NCBI GenBank assembly: GCA_910584685.1
Contig: CAJUAO010000013.1
Span: forward strand, 1 to 64,000
Reading direction: 5' to 3'
From: an uncultured Lachnospiraceae bacterium
Lineage (GTDB): Bacteria > Bacillota > Clostridia > Lachnospirales > Lachnospiraceae
DNA: 64,000 nucleotides
Position 1 is the first letter of the stretch; each line of letters begins with the position of its first letter. The notes under the pieces are model-generated. The model was not told the DNA's origin and searched no databases. It was given only the letters and a program-made list of their open reading frames with translations. Below, in pieces: positions 8,561 to 16,597 of the stretch. The translations under genes were made by a program, and so were the position numbers.

Positions 8561-9880
8561 ATGATAAAAAAGATTAATATATTATTTGTATATATAGCAA
8601 TGATGTTTATTTTATCAGCCTGTTCGTCACCGGAGACAGAAGACTTGAATAAAATTGCTGAAGAAGGAATAAGCGGATTAAAGCCTCCAAAGGGTTTTGA
8701 TGTAATTAATAATATAGATAAATTTGACGAGGTAACAGAAAATCAGTCATATAACAGAGATACGGATGCAGACAGAAATTTCAACAGATTAACGACAGGA
8801 GTTACCGATACAGGAGATATATTGTATGCAGTTTCAGGAGGAGATTGGATAATCTACTGTGATAAAAAAACAGGAAGCAGCGGCTTATTATGCGGAAAGC
8901 CGGACTGCGGCCATGTGAATGAAGAGTGCAACGCTTATATGGTGAATTGTTGGGGCATACAGTATTATAACGGATATTTATATACAGTTCAAAGTGATAG
9001 AAGCGATGATGTTTTTAAATTGAAAAAAATATCCACTGACGGCTCGGAAAGAGAAGATTTGGGAAAGCTGGTGGATAAGGATACAATAACAGACGGAGGC
9101 CAGAGTATAGTGTGGGCTATACATAGGGGATATATATATTATGTATACCAGTTGGCTGTACAGGCGGAGGATACATATTATCTAAATAACAGTAATTGTG
9201 TATATAGAAGGTCCTTGGAAAAGGACAGTAAGCCGGAATGTATTATGCCGCTGCCTTTACAGTCATGGTTTGGAGAGTGTGAGTTTATTGGGACAGGCTC
9301 ATATGTATATATGCTGATACCAACGGCGGATAATAAAGAAGACTGCTCCCTGTACAGGCTTAACACGGAAACAGGTAAGCTGGAATGGTTTAAGGAGTGG
9401 GGAAATAATATACGGGGAGCAGGAGTACATAATAACAAAATATATTATCTGGAAAGCGACAGGGGAGCAGAAAAATTTAAAATGTATTTCTATAATCCTG
9501 AAACAGAAGAAAAAAGCGTATTATTTGAAACAGAGGGAATAAGCGCAGGTATGTCTTATGATGACGATTATATTTATATTACTGTCAGTTTTGATAATGA
9601 TGTGTGGAAAAGAGAGGTATGGAGCTGGGAGGGAATACATCTGGCAGATATGGAATTTAGTTCAGACGGGATATCTGGAGATGACGGCAGGATTAGAGGA
9701 CTTGCAGGAAGCGATGAGGAAAGAATATATATTTCATGTATACTGAAAGACGAGGAAAATATATATAATGTGCCAATTATGGGAATGCCGATTGTAATAG
9801 AATATATAGAAAAGGAAGATATATCTGACGGAGAGTATAAGCTTAAGGAGTGGAGCGATATGGGAACAAAAAATAAATAG
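8561..9880 (+). CDS. Propeller-like lipoprotein with C-x4-C-x-H-x4-C signature (cassette 1)
   Basis: A 439-residue lipoprotein: signal peptide MIKKINILF..., lipobox LSAC with the lipidated cysteine at residue 21, then a Ser/Glu-rich linker. From about residue 80 it has repeating short strands with Tyr-rich turns (DTGDILYA, YYNGYLYTV, HRGYIYYVY, YDDDYIYIT), as in DUF5050-like or TolB-like beta-propellers. A conserved signature C111-x4-C116-x-H118-x4-C123 (LLCGKPDCGHVNEEC) lies near its start. The protein at 53138 is a close paralogue and the one at 41536 a more distant one. Its role is unknown; lying between an exported protein and an ABC exporter-like pair, it could act as a receptor, immunity or chaperone component outside the membrane. 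Confidence 0.8.
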   Translation: MIKKINILFVYIAMMFILSACSSPETEDLNKIAEEGISGLKPPKGFDVINNIDKFDEVTENQSYNRDTDADRNFNRLTTGVTDTGDILYAVSGGDWIIYCDKKTGSSGLLCGKPDCGHVNEECNAYMVNCWGIQYYNGYLYTVQSDRSDDVFKLKKISTDGSEREDLGKLVDKDTITDGGQSIVWAIHRGYIYYVYQLAVQAEDTYYLNNSNCVYRRSLEKDSKPECIMPLPLQSWFGECEFIGTGSYVYMLIPTADNKEDCSLYRLNTETGKLEWFKEWGNNIRGAGVHNNKIYYLESDRGAEKFKMYFYNPETEEKSVLFETEGISAGMSYDDDYIYITVSFDNDVWKREVWSWEGIHLADMEFSSDGISGDDGRIRGLAGSDEERIYISCILKDEENIYNVPIMGMPIVIEYIEKEDISDGEYKLKEWSDMGTKNK

Positions 9881-9914
9881 AAGTTAAATTAAATAAATAG
9901 GAGAGGGTATGTAA

Positions 9915-12191
9915 ATGAAGGAATTCAGGCGGATTATACAGGATAAACGGTTTCTGATAGTGATAATATTAATTCTAGTTGTAAACGGTATACTGGAATA
10001 CAGCGAGATGAAACCAAATGAGGAAGGAGAGGCATATACTGTCTCGTTATATGGAGAGAATTACAGTGAAAAATTTAGGGAAATAAGAGAGAAGCTGGAA
10101 AAGGAATACAGTGATTTGCCGGTTGAGGAGAAGGTAATCAGGCTGCAAGGTATAAATGATGAGTATTCCAATAAAAAAAGTGAGTTCTGGCAGGAAGCAA
10201 TACAGCAGTGGGACGGAATATCAGAAATGCCCTCAATTCAAGACTATGACAACACTCTGACAGAGGAGGAACGTATATACTATAGCGCAGTGGGAGGCAT
10301 GCTGGGAGATTACTCTTATATTTTAAACTACAATAAAAAAATTCAGAATATTCTTGAACGTGCGGATAAGCAAATGAAGGATACAGGGATATTTGAGGAA
10401 AATTCCTTTGCAGGAAGAAATATTGTCAAGACAAAGGAGGATTTTGAAAAAATTGTTAATGTTAAGCCGCAGGTGGAAAGGCAGTCCTCCTTTGAGCATT
10501 TGTTTAATTACAATATTTCCGATTTTATCATGATAACAGCAGTTTTGGCAGTAGTGATTATCGTGCTGGACGAGAGAAAAAAGGGACTTTGGGAATTTAC
10601 ATATTCCATGCCGGGAGGAAGATTAAGGCTTGCGGTAAGCCGTATATTTGCAATGGGAGCGGCAGCCTTTATCACGGCAGTCTTAGTCTATATTCAAAAT
10701 ATAATAATTGCTGGAAGCATGGGGGAGGGCTACGGTGATTTAACCATACCAATACAGTCTGTGTGGATGTGTGAAAAGGTGGTTTTAACAGTAAGCGTAT
10801 GGCAGTATCTTTTGCTTATTCTTTTTTGGAAGGTACTTGTTCTGACACTTGTGGGTTTGTTTTTTATGGGACTGTCACTTTTGCTGAAAGGCTATATGAA
10901 GGTGTTTTTTATAGGGGCAATAGCGCTTATAGCAGAATATATGGCTTATGACGGCATAGACATTCACAGCAGATACAGTATGCTTAAATATATAAATATA
11001 TTTGCATGGTTTGATTCTGAGTGGTGTATGAGAAATTATCTGAATTTAAATATTTTTGGACGTCCGGTAAGCCTGTATACTGCCATGTGCGCTGCAGTAG
11101 CGCTGTTATTATTAATTTCGGCAGTCTTTGTCGTAATGTCCGGAAGGGTAAGGCCCTTTGCAATAAGGGCAGGAAGGTTAAGGAAGCTGTTAGATAAGCT
11201 TGTGGTAAAGCTTAAGCTGTATAGTCATGAAAATATGCTGATTACGGAGCTTTATAAGCAGATTATTGTACAGAAAATGTGGATAATTATGGCGCTTGCA
11301 ATTATTATTGGAGCAGGCTTTTATGACAGCGAAGAGGTAGGCTATGATTACAAGGGAACATTATACCAGAGATATATGGAAATGCTTACAGGAAGCGTGA
11401 CAGAAGAAAAAATAAATTATCTGGAAAATGAGCTTTTTGTATGGCAGGAAAAATATGACGAGCAGGAAAGAATTATAGAAAACGGTTCTGAGCTTACAAA
11501 TGTGGAAATGGAGATTGCCAAATCAAAAAAGGAGCAGTACGGTATATCCATAGAATGTGTTAATGAGTTAATCGGAGAGCTTGACAGACTTAATAAAGAA
11601 AAGGAAAAAGGAGCAGACGTAAAAATAATTAATATGGTAAGCTACAGAAAGCTTTTAGGGGAGCAGTCTGAGGAGCAGAATACAAGGGACGCAATGATAG
11701 TACTTACATTAGCGGCGCTTGTGGCGTCCATTGCCCTGTGCAGTGAAAATACAATGAATGTGAGAGGCTTTATAAAAAGTACAAAAAACGGAAGAGGGAA
11801 ATTTATGGGGTGTAAGTATGCAGTGCTTTTTATTGAAGAGCTTATAATTTTTATACCTGTTATATTATCAACCATTCTGACCGTAAATACAAAATATAAA
11901 ATAACATGGCTTAACGCGTCAATAAAAAGCCTTGATTTTGCGGCAGATTTTCCTGTTGACGTTAGTATAGCCACGGCAATGGCGCTGGAATACATAATAA
12001 TGTTTTTAATTTTATATATAGTTATGGTGTTTGTTATGCATATAACGTCACGAATGAAAAACATTACGGCAGCATTAGTACTGTCAATGGCGGTAGCCGT
12101 TATGCCGGCGGCATTTTATTATATCGGATTTTATGGAATAGCTCCATTTACCGTTTTAAATGAGCTTGTAGTAAGCAAATGGATGTTTTAG
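9915..12191 (+). CDS. Two-fold ABC-2-type permease (cassette 1)
   Basis: A 758-residue membrane protein built as two similar halves. Each half has an N-terminal membrane segment (about 12-29 and 454-470), a charged ectodomain of 140-180 residues, then a cluster of membrane segments (about 204-218, 245-268, 296-350 and 390-408; the second half from about 615 to the end). The junction ILDERKKGLWEFTYSMPGG-like after the first cluster is typical of ABC-2 permeases. The permease at 43614 is a paralogue: EYMAYDG...LKYINIFAWFD and LNIFGRPV match EYIMYAF...LKYINIFYWLD and LNIFSYPV. It almost certainly works with the ATPase starting 17 nt after its stop. Substrate unknown: the small exported protein, or protection against a toxic compound. 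Confidence 0.8.
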   Translation: MKEFRRIIQDKRFLIVIILILVVNGILEYSEMKPNEEGEAYTVSLYGENYSEKFREIREKLEKEYSDLPVEEKVIRLQGINDEYSNKKSEFWQEAIQQWDGISEMPSIQDYDNTLTEEERIYYSAVGGMLGDYSYILNYNKKIQNILERADKQMKDTGIFEENSFAGRNIVKTKEDFEKIVNVKPQVERQSSFEHLFNYNISDFIMITAVLAVVIIVLDERKKGLWEFTYSMPGGRLRLAVSRIFAMGAAAFITAVLVYIQNIIIAGSMGEGYGDLTIPIQSVWMCEKVVLTVSVWQYLLLILFWKVLVLTLVGLFFMGLSLLLKGYMKVFFIGAIALIAEYMAYDGIDIHSRYSMLKYINIFAWFDSEWCMRNYLNLNIFGRPVSLYTAMCAAVALLLLISAVFVVMSGRVRPFAIRAGRLRKLLDKLVVKLKLYSHENMLITELYKQIIVQKMWIIMALAIIIGAGFYDSEEVGYDYKGTLYQRYMEMLTGSVTEEKINYLENELFVWQEKYDEQERIIENGSELTNVEMEIAKSKKEQYGISIECVNELIGELDRLNKEKEKGADVKIINMVSYRKLLGEQSEEQNTRDAMIVLTLAALVASIALCSENTMNVRGFIKSTKNGRGKFMGCKYAVLFIEELIIFIPVILSTILTVNTKYKITWLNASIKSLDFAADFPVDVSIATAMALEYIIMFLILYIVMVFVMHITSRMKNITAALVLSMAVAVMPAAFYYIGFYGIAPFTVLNELVVSKWMF

Positions 12192-12208
12192 AAGCATGGA
12201 GGATTAGT

Positions 12209-13075
12209 ATGTCAGAGATAACATTGGAATTTAAAAATTTAACAAAGAGGTATGGAGAGAAAAGCGCCCTTTTGGATTTTACAACTGTTCTCAAGCCGGG
12301 AATATACGGTCTTTTGGGACCAAACGGCGCAGGCAAAAGCACCCTTATGAACCTGCTTACGGACAATATTAAGCGCACATCAGGGGAAATCTTATATAAT
12401 GGTGAGGAAATATTAAAGCTTGCGTCAAGGTTTAGGGAAAAAATAGGATATATGCCGCAGCAGCAGGGAATGTATGATAATTTCAGCGGCGAGCGTTTTT
12501 TGTATTATGTTGCAGGCCTTAAGGGGGTAAAGCGTAGGGCTGCAAGGGAGCAGATAGATAAGTACTTAAATATGGTAGGTCTTACAAAGGATAAGGGACG
12601 TAAGCTTGGAGGCTATTCGGGAGGCATGAGGCAAAGGCTTATGTTTGTGGCGGCAATGCTTGGAGAGCCTGAAATTTTAATTTTGGATGAGCCTACGGCA
12701 GGTCTTGACCCGGAGGAGAGAATAAAGATAAGAAATTATGTATCAGAGCTTTCAGGGGAGCGTATCGTTATACTTGCAACCCACGTGGTGAGCGATATAG
12801 AGTGTATAGCGTCGGAAATTCTCCTTTTAAAGAAGGGCAAGCTTATATGTAAGGATACGCCGGCGTCCCTTGTTCATTCCGTATCAGATAAGATTTATGT
12901 AAAATACTGTGACCATACGGAGCTAAAGGAGCTTATGAAGCAGTATCCAAGAGGAAATATTTCACAGGGAGAGGATGGAATACGCTTCCGTATAGTAAAG
13001 GATGAGTGTCCTGAGGGTTTTGAGGCGGAAGGACAGATGCCCAATCTTGAGGATGTGTATTTATATTGGTTTTAG
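12209..13075 (+). CDS. ABC transporter ATP-binding protein (cassette 1)
   Basis: A 288-residue ABC ATPase. Walker A is GPNGAGKST (residues 37-45), the Q-loop is YMPQQQGMY, the signature is YSGGMRQR, Walker B is ILILDEPTAGLDP and the H-loop is ATHVVSD. The C-terminal extension ends RIVKDECPEGF...NLEDVYLY, which the ATPase at 42742 shares (RVMQDECPKDF...GLEDVYLY), showing a common subfamily. The ATG at 12209 follows GGAGGATT; an earlier ATG at 12179 overlaps the permease and lacks support. It should energise the permease encoded just upstream. Confidence 0.9.
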   Translation: MSEITLEFKNLTKRYGEKSALLDFTTVLKPGIYGLLGPNGAGKSTLMNLLTDNIKRTSGEILYNGEEILKLASRFREKIGYMPQQQGMYDNFSGERFLYYVAGLKGVKRRAAREQIDKYLNMVGLTKDKGRKLGGYSGGMRQRLMFVAAMLGEPEILILDEPTAGLDPEERIKIRNYVSELSGERIVILATHVVSDIECIASEILLLKKGKLICKDTPASLVHSVSDKIYVKYCDHTELKELMKQYPRGNISQGEDGIRFRIVKDECPEGFEAEGQMPNLEDVYLYWF

Positions 13076-13166
13076 AGGCTTTACATCTTCCCTTACAGCC
13101 TCATAACCATTGAAAATTAAATAGTAAAGCAAAGGACTTATAAAAGCTGTGATATATGGAAATAAT

Positions 13167-13192
13167 TACTATAAAATAAATTTATTTATAGT
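13167..13192. other. AT-rich palindrome before the cyclopropane synthase gene
   Basis: ACTATAAA...ATTTATAGT forms an imperfect AT-only hairpin ending just before the ribosome binding site GTGAGG of the next gene. It may affect translation or be a chance AT palindrome. Confidence 0.25.
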
Positions 13193-13205
13193 GAGGTAAG
13201 AATAT

Positions 13206-14372
13206 ATGAAGATAGCGGATAAGCAGTTTGTTAAGTTTATGAGCAGATTTGATAATTGTCCCTTTGAGATGGAGCTAAATGGTGAAAAGTATGAGATTGG
13301 TTATGGAGAGCCGCATTTTTCAGTAATTTTTCATCATATGCCGGATATAAAGGATATGGTTACAAGCACGTCTATAGCCTTAGGAGAGGCATATATGGAT
13401 GGTGAGCTTGAAATAAAAGGGAATCTGTATGAAGCGCTAAATTCCTTTTTAGGCCAGATAGATAAATTCTCAACTGACCACAAAAAGCTTAAAGCGCTGC
13501 TTTTTTCATCCAGAGGAAAGAAAAATCAAAGGGCGGAGGTTTCCTCACACTATGATATTGGAAATGATTTTTATAGTATGTGGCTTGATGACAGTCTAAG
13601 CTATTCCTGTGGATATTTTGAAAGCGAAAAGGACACCCTTCATGATGCGCAGTATAATAAGGTAGACAGAATACTTAAAAAGCTTAATCTGCGAGAAGGT
13701 ATGAGTCTGTGCGACATTGGCTGCGGATGGGGCTTTCTTCTTATACAGGCTGCAAAAAAATATAAGGTTCGCGGTACAGGAATAACCTTAAGTGAGGAAC
13801 AGAAAAAGAAATTTGAGGAGCGGATTAAGGAGGAGAAGCTTGAGGATTATGTTGACGTTATGCTGTTAGACTACAGGGATTTGCCTGACACGGGACTAAA
13901 ATTTGACAGAGTTGTCAGCGTAGGTATGGTAGAGCATGTTGGCAGGGGAAATTATGAGGAATTTATGGGCTGCGTTAAATCGGTTATAAACAAGGGCGGT
14001 TTATTTCTGCTTCATTATATAAGCGCCTTAAAGGAATATCCGGGGGATGCATGGGTGAAAAAGTATATTTTTCCCGGAGGAGTCATACCAAGCCTTAGGG
14101 AAATTATGCATATAGCAGGGGATATGAGATTTTATACCCTTGATGTGGAAAGCTTAAGGCGGCATTACAGCAGAACTCTTTTGTGCTGGAACGAGAATTT
14201 TCAAAAGCATAAGGATGAGGTGAGGAAAATGTTTGATGAAAGGTTTGTGCGTATGTGGGAGATGTATTTATGCGCATGCGCTGCAAGCTTTAGAAACGGG
14301 GTAGTTGATGTTCATCAGATTTTGTTTTCAAGCGATGTGAATAATGAGGTGCCTATGAATAGGTGGTATTAG
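13206..14372 (+). CDS. cfa: Cyclopropane-fatty-acyl-phospholipid synthase family methyltransferase
   Basis: This enzyme transfers a methylene group from S-adenosylmethionine to unsaturated acyl chains of membrane phospholipids. Seen in the sequence: an N-terminal lipid-binding-type domain (about residues 1-110), then SHYDIGNDFYSMWLD, SYSCGYF, the SAM-binding loop CDIGCGWGFLL near residue 172, the VSVGMVEHVG segment and a C-terminal RMWEMYLCACAASFRNG, all typical of Cfa. Length 388 residues is normal. GTGAGG precedes the ATG at 13206. It appears to be a single-gene unit: the giant palindrome follows it, and the preceding ABC genes are unrelated in function. Confidence 0.92.
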   Translation: MKIADKQFVKFMSRFDNCPFEMELNGEKYEIGYGEPHFSVIFHHMPDIKDMVTSTSIALGEAYMDGELEIKGNLYEALNSFLGQIDKFSTDHKKLKALLFSSRGKKNQRAEVSSHYDIGNDFYSMWLDDSLSYSCGYFESEKDTLHDAQYNKVDRILKKLNLREGMSLCDIGCGWGFLLIQAAKKYKVRGTGITLSEEQKKKFEERIKEEKLEDYVDVMLLDYRDLPDTGLKFDRVVSVGMVEHVGRGNYEEFMGCVKSVINKGGLFLLHYISALKEYPGDAWVKKYIFPGGVIPSLREIMHIAGDMRFYTLDVESLRRHYSRTLLCWNENFQKHKDEVRKMFDERFVRMWEMYLCACAASFRNGVVDVHQILFSSDVNNEVPMNRWY

Positions 14373-14400
14373 GACTAAAACGATATAGAAAATGTAGAAG

Positions 14401-14715
14401 TTCAGCCCTGAGTTATACTCTGATGGGCTTGGGCTGCAGCTTTGGCGGGCGGACAGCTTTATAATATTTTATGGAAACTTCGAAGGCAATAAGAAATTCT
14501 ATTAACACGAAATTGCCATCTTCTAAGCTTCGGGCATAACTCGAAAAGCTCTAAAGAGCAGAGCTTTTCTCAGACAGATGCCCTACGCTAAGAAGCTGAC
14601 AGTTTCGTATTAATGAATTTCTAATTGCCTTCTCAATGTTTCCATAAAATATTATAAAGCTGTCCGCCCGCCAAAGCTGCAGCCCAAGCCCATCAGAGTA
14701 TAACTCAGGGCTGAA
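14401..14715. repeat. 315-bp giant palindrome (MITE-like or long-hairpin element)
   Basis: The two ends, 14401-14478 and 14638-14715, are perfect inverted copies of one another over 78 bp (TTCAGCCCTGAGTTATACTC at the left end and its complement at the right). Inward of these the arms remain imperfectly complementary almost to the centre, where GAAAAGCTCT and AGAGCTTTTC face each other around 14552-14578. The whole element can fold into one hairpin. It is more GC-rich than its surroundings and codes for nothing convincing. No clear target-site duplication was seen. It may also stop cfa transcription. Confidence 0.85.
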
Positions 14716-14751
14716 ATGTTACAGGAAAGATTAATAAATGTATTAAGAGTA

Positions 14752-14780
14752 TTGTAAAAAAAAAGATTTTTTTTTATAAT
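14752..14780 (+). promoter_or_regulatory. Sigma-A promoter for aroC
   Basis: TTGTAA (14752-14757) and TATAAT (14775-14780) are separated by 17 nt, with an expected start near 14787, about 67 nt before the aroC ATG. It lies directly downstream of the giant palindrome. Confidence 0.65.
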
Positions 14781-14853
14781 GTTTGAGTAGACGAAAGGAA
14801 AATTATTTAACAGCAATATGTAATAATAAAAATAAAAACGGAGGAAAAATAAA

Positions 14854-15954
14854 ATGGCGGGCTCAACGTTTGGAAATATATTTAAAATAACTACGTGGGG
14901 GGAGTCCCATGGGGAGGGAATAGGAGTGGTGGTAGACGGATGTCCTGCAGGCCTTGAGATTTCAGAGGAGTATATACAGACGTATCTTGACAGAAGAAAG
15001 CCGGGGCAGTCGGGATATACGACCCAGAGAAAAGAGGACGATACGGTAAAGATATTGTCGGGAGTTTTTGAGGGAAGGACGACGGGAACGCCTATATCCA
15101 TGATTGTGTATAATAAAACGCAGCGTTCATCGGATTATTCCGAGATAGCAGGATATTACAGACCGGGACATGCGGATTATACCTTTGACGAGAAGTATGG
15201 TTTTAGAGATTACAGAGGGGGCGGACGTTCCTCGGGAAGAGAGACTATAGGCAGGGTTGCGGCGGGAGCTATAGCCTGTAAGCTGCTTTCAGAGCTTGGA
15301 ATTACGGTGGCAGCGTATGCTAAGTCCATAGGAGATGTAGAGATTGATTACAATAATTTTGATATAAGGGAAAGGGACAATAATCCTGTGGCTATGCCGG
15401 ATATGCAGGCTTCAAAGCGTGCGGAGGAGCTTCTTAAGGAAAAAATGGCAAAGAAGGATTCTGTGGGAGGCATAGTTGAGTGTGTGGTTAAAAATATGAA
15501 GACCGGAATAGGAGAGCCTGTTTTTGACAAGCTGGATGCATGTCTTGCAAAGGCAGTTATGTCCATAGGAGCCGTAAAGGGCGTGGAAATAGGAGCAGGC
15601 TTTAAGGTATCGGAAATGTCCGGCTCAGAGAACAATGATAATTTCTATATGGAAAATGACAGGGTAATGAAACGGACAAATAATGCGGGAGGTATACTGG
15701 GAGGCATAAGCGACGGAAGCGATATAGTCCTTAGGGCGGCGTTTAAGCCTACTCCGTCAATATTCAGGGAGCAGGAAACAATTAACAGAAACCATGAAAA
15801 CATAAAGGTTGAGATAAAAGGCCGTCATGACCCTATTATTGTACCAAGGGCTGTGGTTGTTGTGGAGGCCATGACGGCTCTGACGGTATCAGACCTCCTC
15901 CTGCTCAGCATGACCTCTACCATGGATAGGATTAAGAAGCTTTTCATAGATTAA
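14854..15954 (+). CDS. aroC: Chorismate synthase
   Basis: Last step of the shikimate pathway: converts EPSP to chorismate using reduced FMN. Family signatures are all visible: GNIFKITTWGESHGEGIGVV at the N-terminus, the LDRRKPGQSGYTTQRKEDD segment, RPGHADYTFDEKYGFRDYRG with GGGRSSGRETIGRVAAG, and the C-terminal KGRHDPIIVPRAVVVVEAM. Length is 366 residues. GGAGGAAAAATAAA precedes the ATG. No other shikimate gene is in the window. The 3' end overlaps by 66 nt the 3' end of a gene on the opposite strand. Confidence 0.96.
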   Translation: MAGSTFGNIFKITTWGESHGEGIGVVVDGCPAGLEISEEYIQTYLDRRKPGQSGYTTQRKEDDTVKILSGVFEGRTTGTPISMIVYNKTQRSSDYSEIAGYYRPGHADYTFDEKYGFRDYRGGGRSSGRETIGRVAAGAIACKLLSELGITVAAYAKSIGDVEIDYNNFDIRERDNNPVAMPDMQASKRAEELLKEKMAKKDSVGGIVECVVKNMKTGIGEPVFDKLDACLAKAVMSIGAVKGVEIGAGFKVSEMSGSENNDNFYMENDRVMKRTNNAGGILGGISDGSDIVLRAAFKPTPSIFREQETINRNHENIKVEIKGRHDPIIVPRAVVVVEAMTALTVSDLLLLSMTSTMDRIKKLFID

Positions 15955-16335
15955 GCCTACGGCAAACCATGCAGGAGCATAGTCCAGTCTTACAAGACCG
16001 CTTATATTATATTTTGCATGCTCATAATTCCATGGACATGCGCCAAATGCCTTTAAAATAGAGCCGGAGGTATATTCTACTATGAAAATCATCATAGTAT
16101 ATACTATACCGCGAAATATTATGTGGGAGTTTTTAATAAATTTTGATACAGGCTTTATTATGACTGCCATGGCATATATGGGAAACATAAGGAGAGAGGT
16201 TGTGGAGGTCATCTTTGGGTCATTATTAATGCAGCTTCCCATGCCTGTCCAAAAAACCTCAAAGCACCATCCCAAAAGACCGCAGGTAATATAATCCCGC
16301 TTAGTTATGTTTTCTGATATAGCTAATTTTTTCAC
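15889..16335 (-). CDS. CmpB-like putative ABC-transporter type IV membrane protein
   Basis: A 148-residue protein with about four membrane segments (GLLGWCFEVFWTGM, LLMFPIYAMAVIIKPV, IIFRGIVYTMMIFIVEYTSG and DYAPAWFAVGLIYEKL). The pattern GW.FE at the start, EYTSGS and CPWNYEHAKYNISGLVRLDY in the C-terminal half matches the PF06541/CmpB group of small Firmicute membrane proteins, whose function is not established. The start is GTG at 16333-16335, preceded by AGGAGGAAAAAA. The last 22 codons run antisense through the end of aroC, so both proteins are encoded by the same DNA there. Confidence 0.72.
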   Translation of the reverse strand: MKKLAISENITKRDYITCGLLGWCFEVFWTGMGSCINNDPKMTSTTSLLMFPIYAMAVIIKPVSKFIKNSHIIFRGIVYTMMIFIVEYTSGSILKAFGACPWNYEHAKYNISGLVRLDYAPAWFAVGLIYEKLLNPIHGRGHAEQEEV

Positions 16336-16414
16336 TTTTTTCCTCCTACAGCAATATTTATTGTAAATATTCCTAACAGATATTTAAGAAACATCCAAAA
16401 TTCCCGGCACCTGT

Positions 16415-16515
16415 TTAATCTGTTAGAAGTCATCTAAAGCGACAACATAGTGGCGAACTACTGAAAATTCGGCAGAGCCGAATTTATAAGTGCCGCTGCC
16501 GTGCGGCACTTTTTT
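16415..16515 (+). repeat. Dispersed two-hairpin element, copy A
   Basis: Contains the shared leader AAAGCGACAACATAGTGGCG, a first hairpin AATTCGGC-AGA-GCCGAATT (about 16467-16485), then AAGTGCC leading into a second hairpin that is a strong terminator. This copy matches copy D at 59257-59357 closely over about 85 bp and copy E on the minus strand at 26815-26919. Confidence 0.8.
16488..16515 (+). terminator. Rho-independent terminator inside repeat copy A
   Basis: GTGCCGC and GCGGCAC pair as a 7-bp GC-rich stem (longer with the flanking AA/TT) and are followed by TTTTTT. It would stop plus-strand transcription coming from aroC, or end a short RNA made from the repeat itself. Confidence 0.85.
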
Positions 16516-16520
16516 AAAGC

Positions 16521-16549
16521 TTGATTTTCTTTTAACATATTTATATAAT
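16521..16549 (+). promoter_or_regulatory. Sigma-A promoter for tgt
   Basis: TTGATT (16521-16526) and TATAAT (16544-16549) with a 17-nt spacer. The predicted start near 16556 lies downstream of an in-frame ATG at 16490, which supports the tgt start at 16598. Confidence 0.75.
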
Positions 16550-16597
16550 GATACTTGTGCTGCAAAATTATGCGGGATATTGAAAGGAAAAAATTAT

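Noticed and set aside
14652..15101. 149-codon minus-strand open frame across the palindrome arm and aroC
   Set aside because: It is antisense to aroC and the giant palindrome, with no ribosome binding site or recognisable domain.
16490..16597. N-terminal extension of tgt beginning at 16490
   Set aside because: It would translate through the repeat terminator and lies upstream of the predicted promoter and transcription start; the family start is at 16598.
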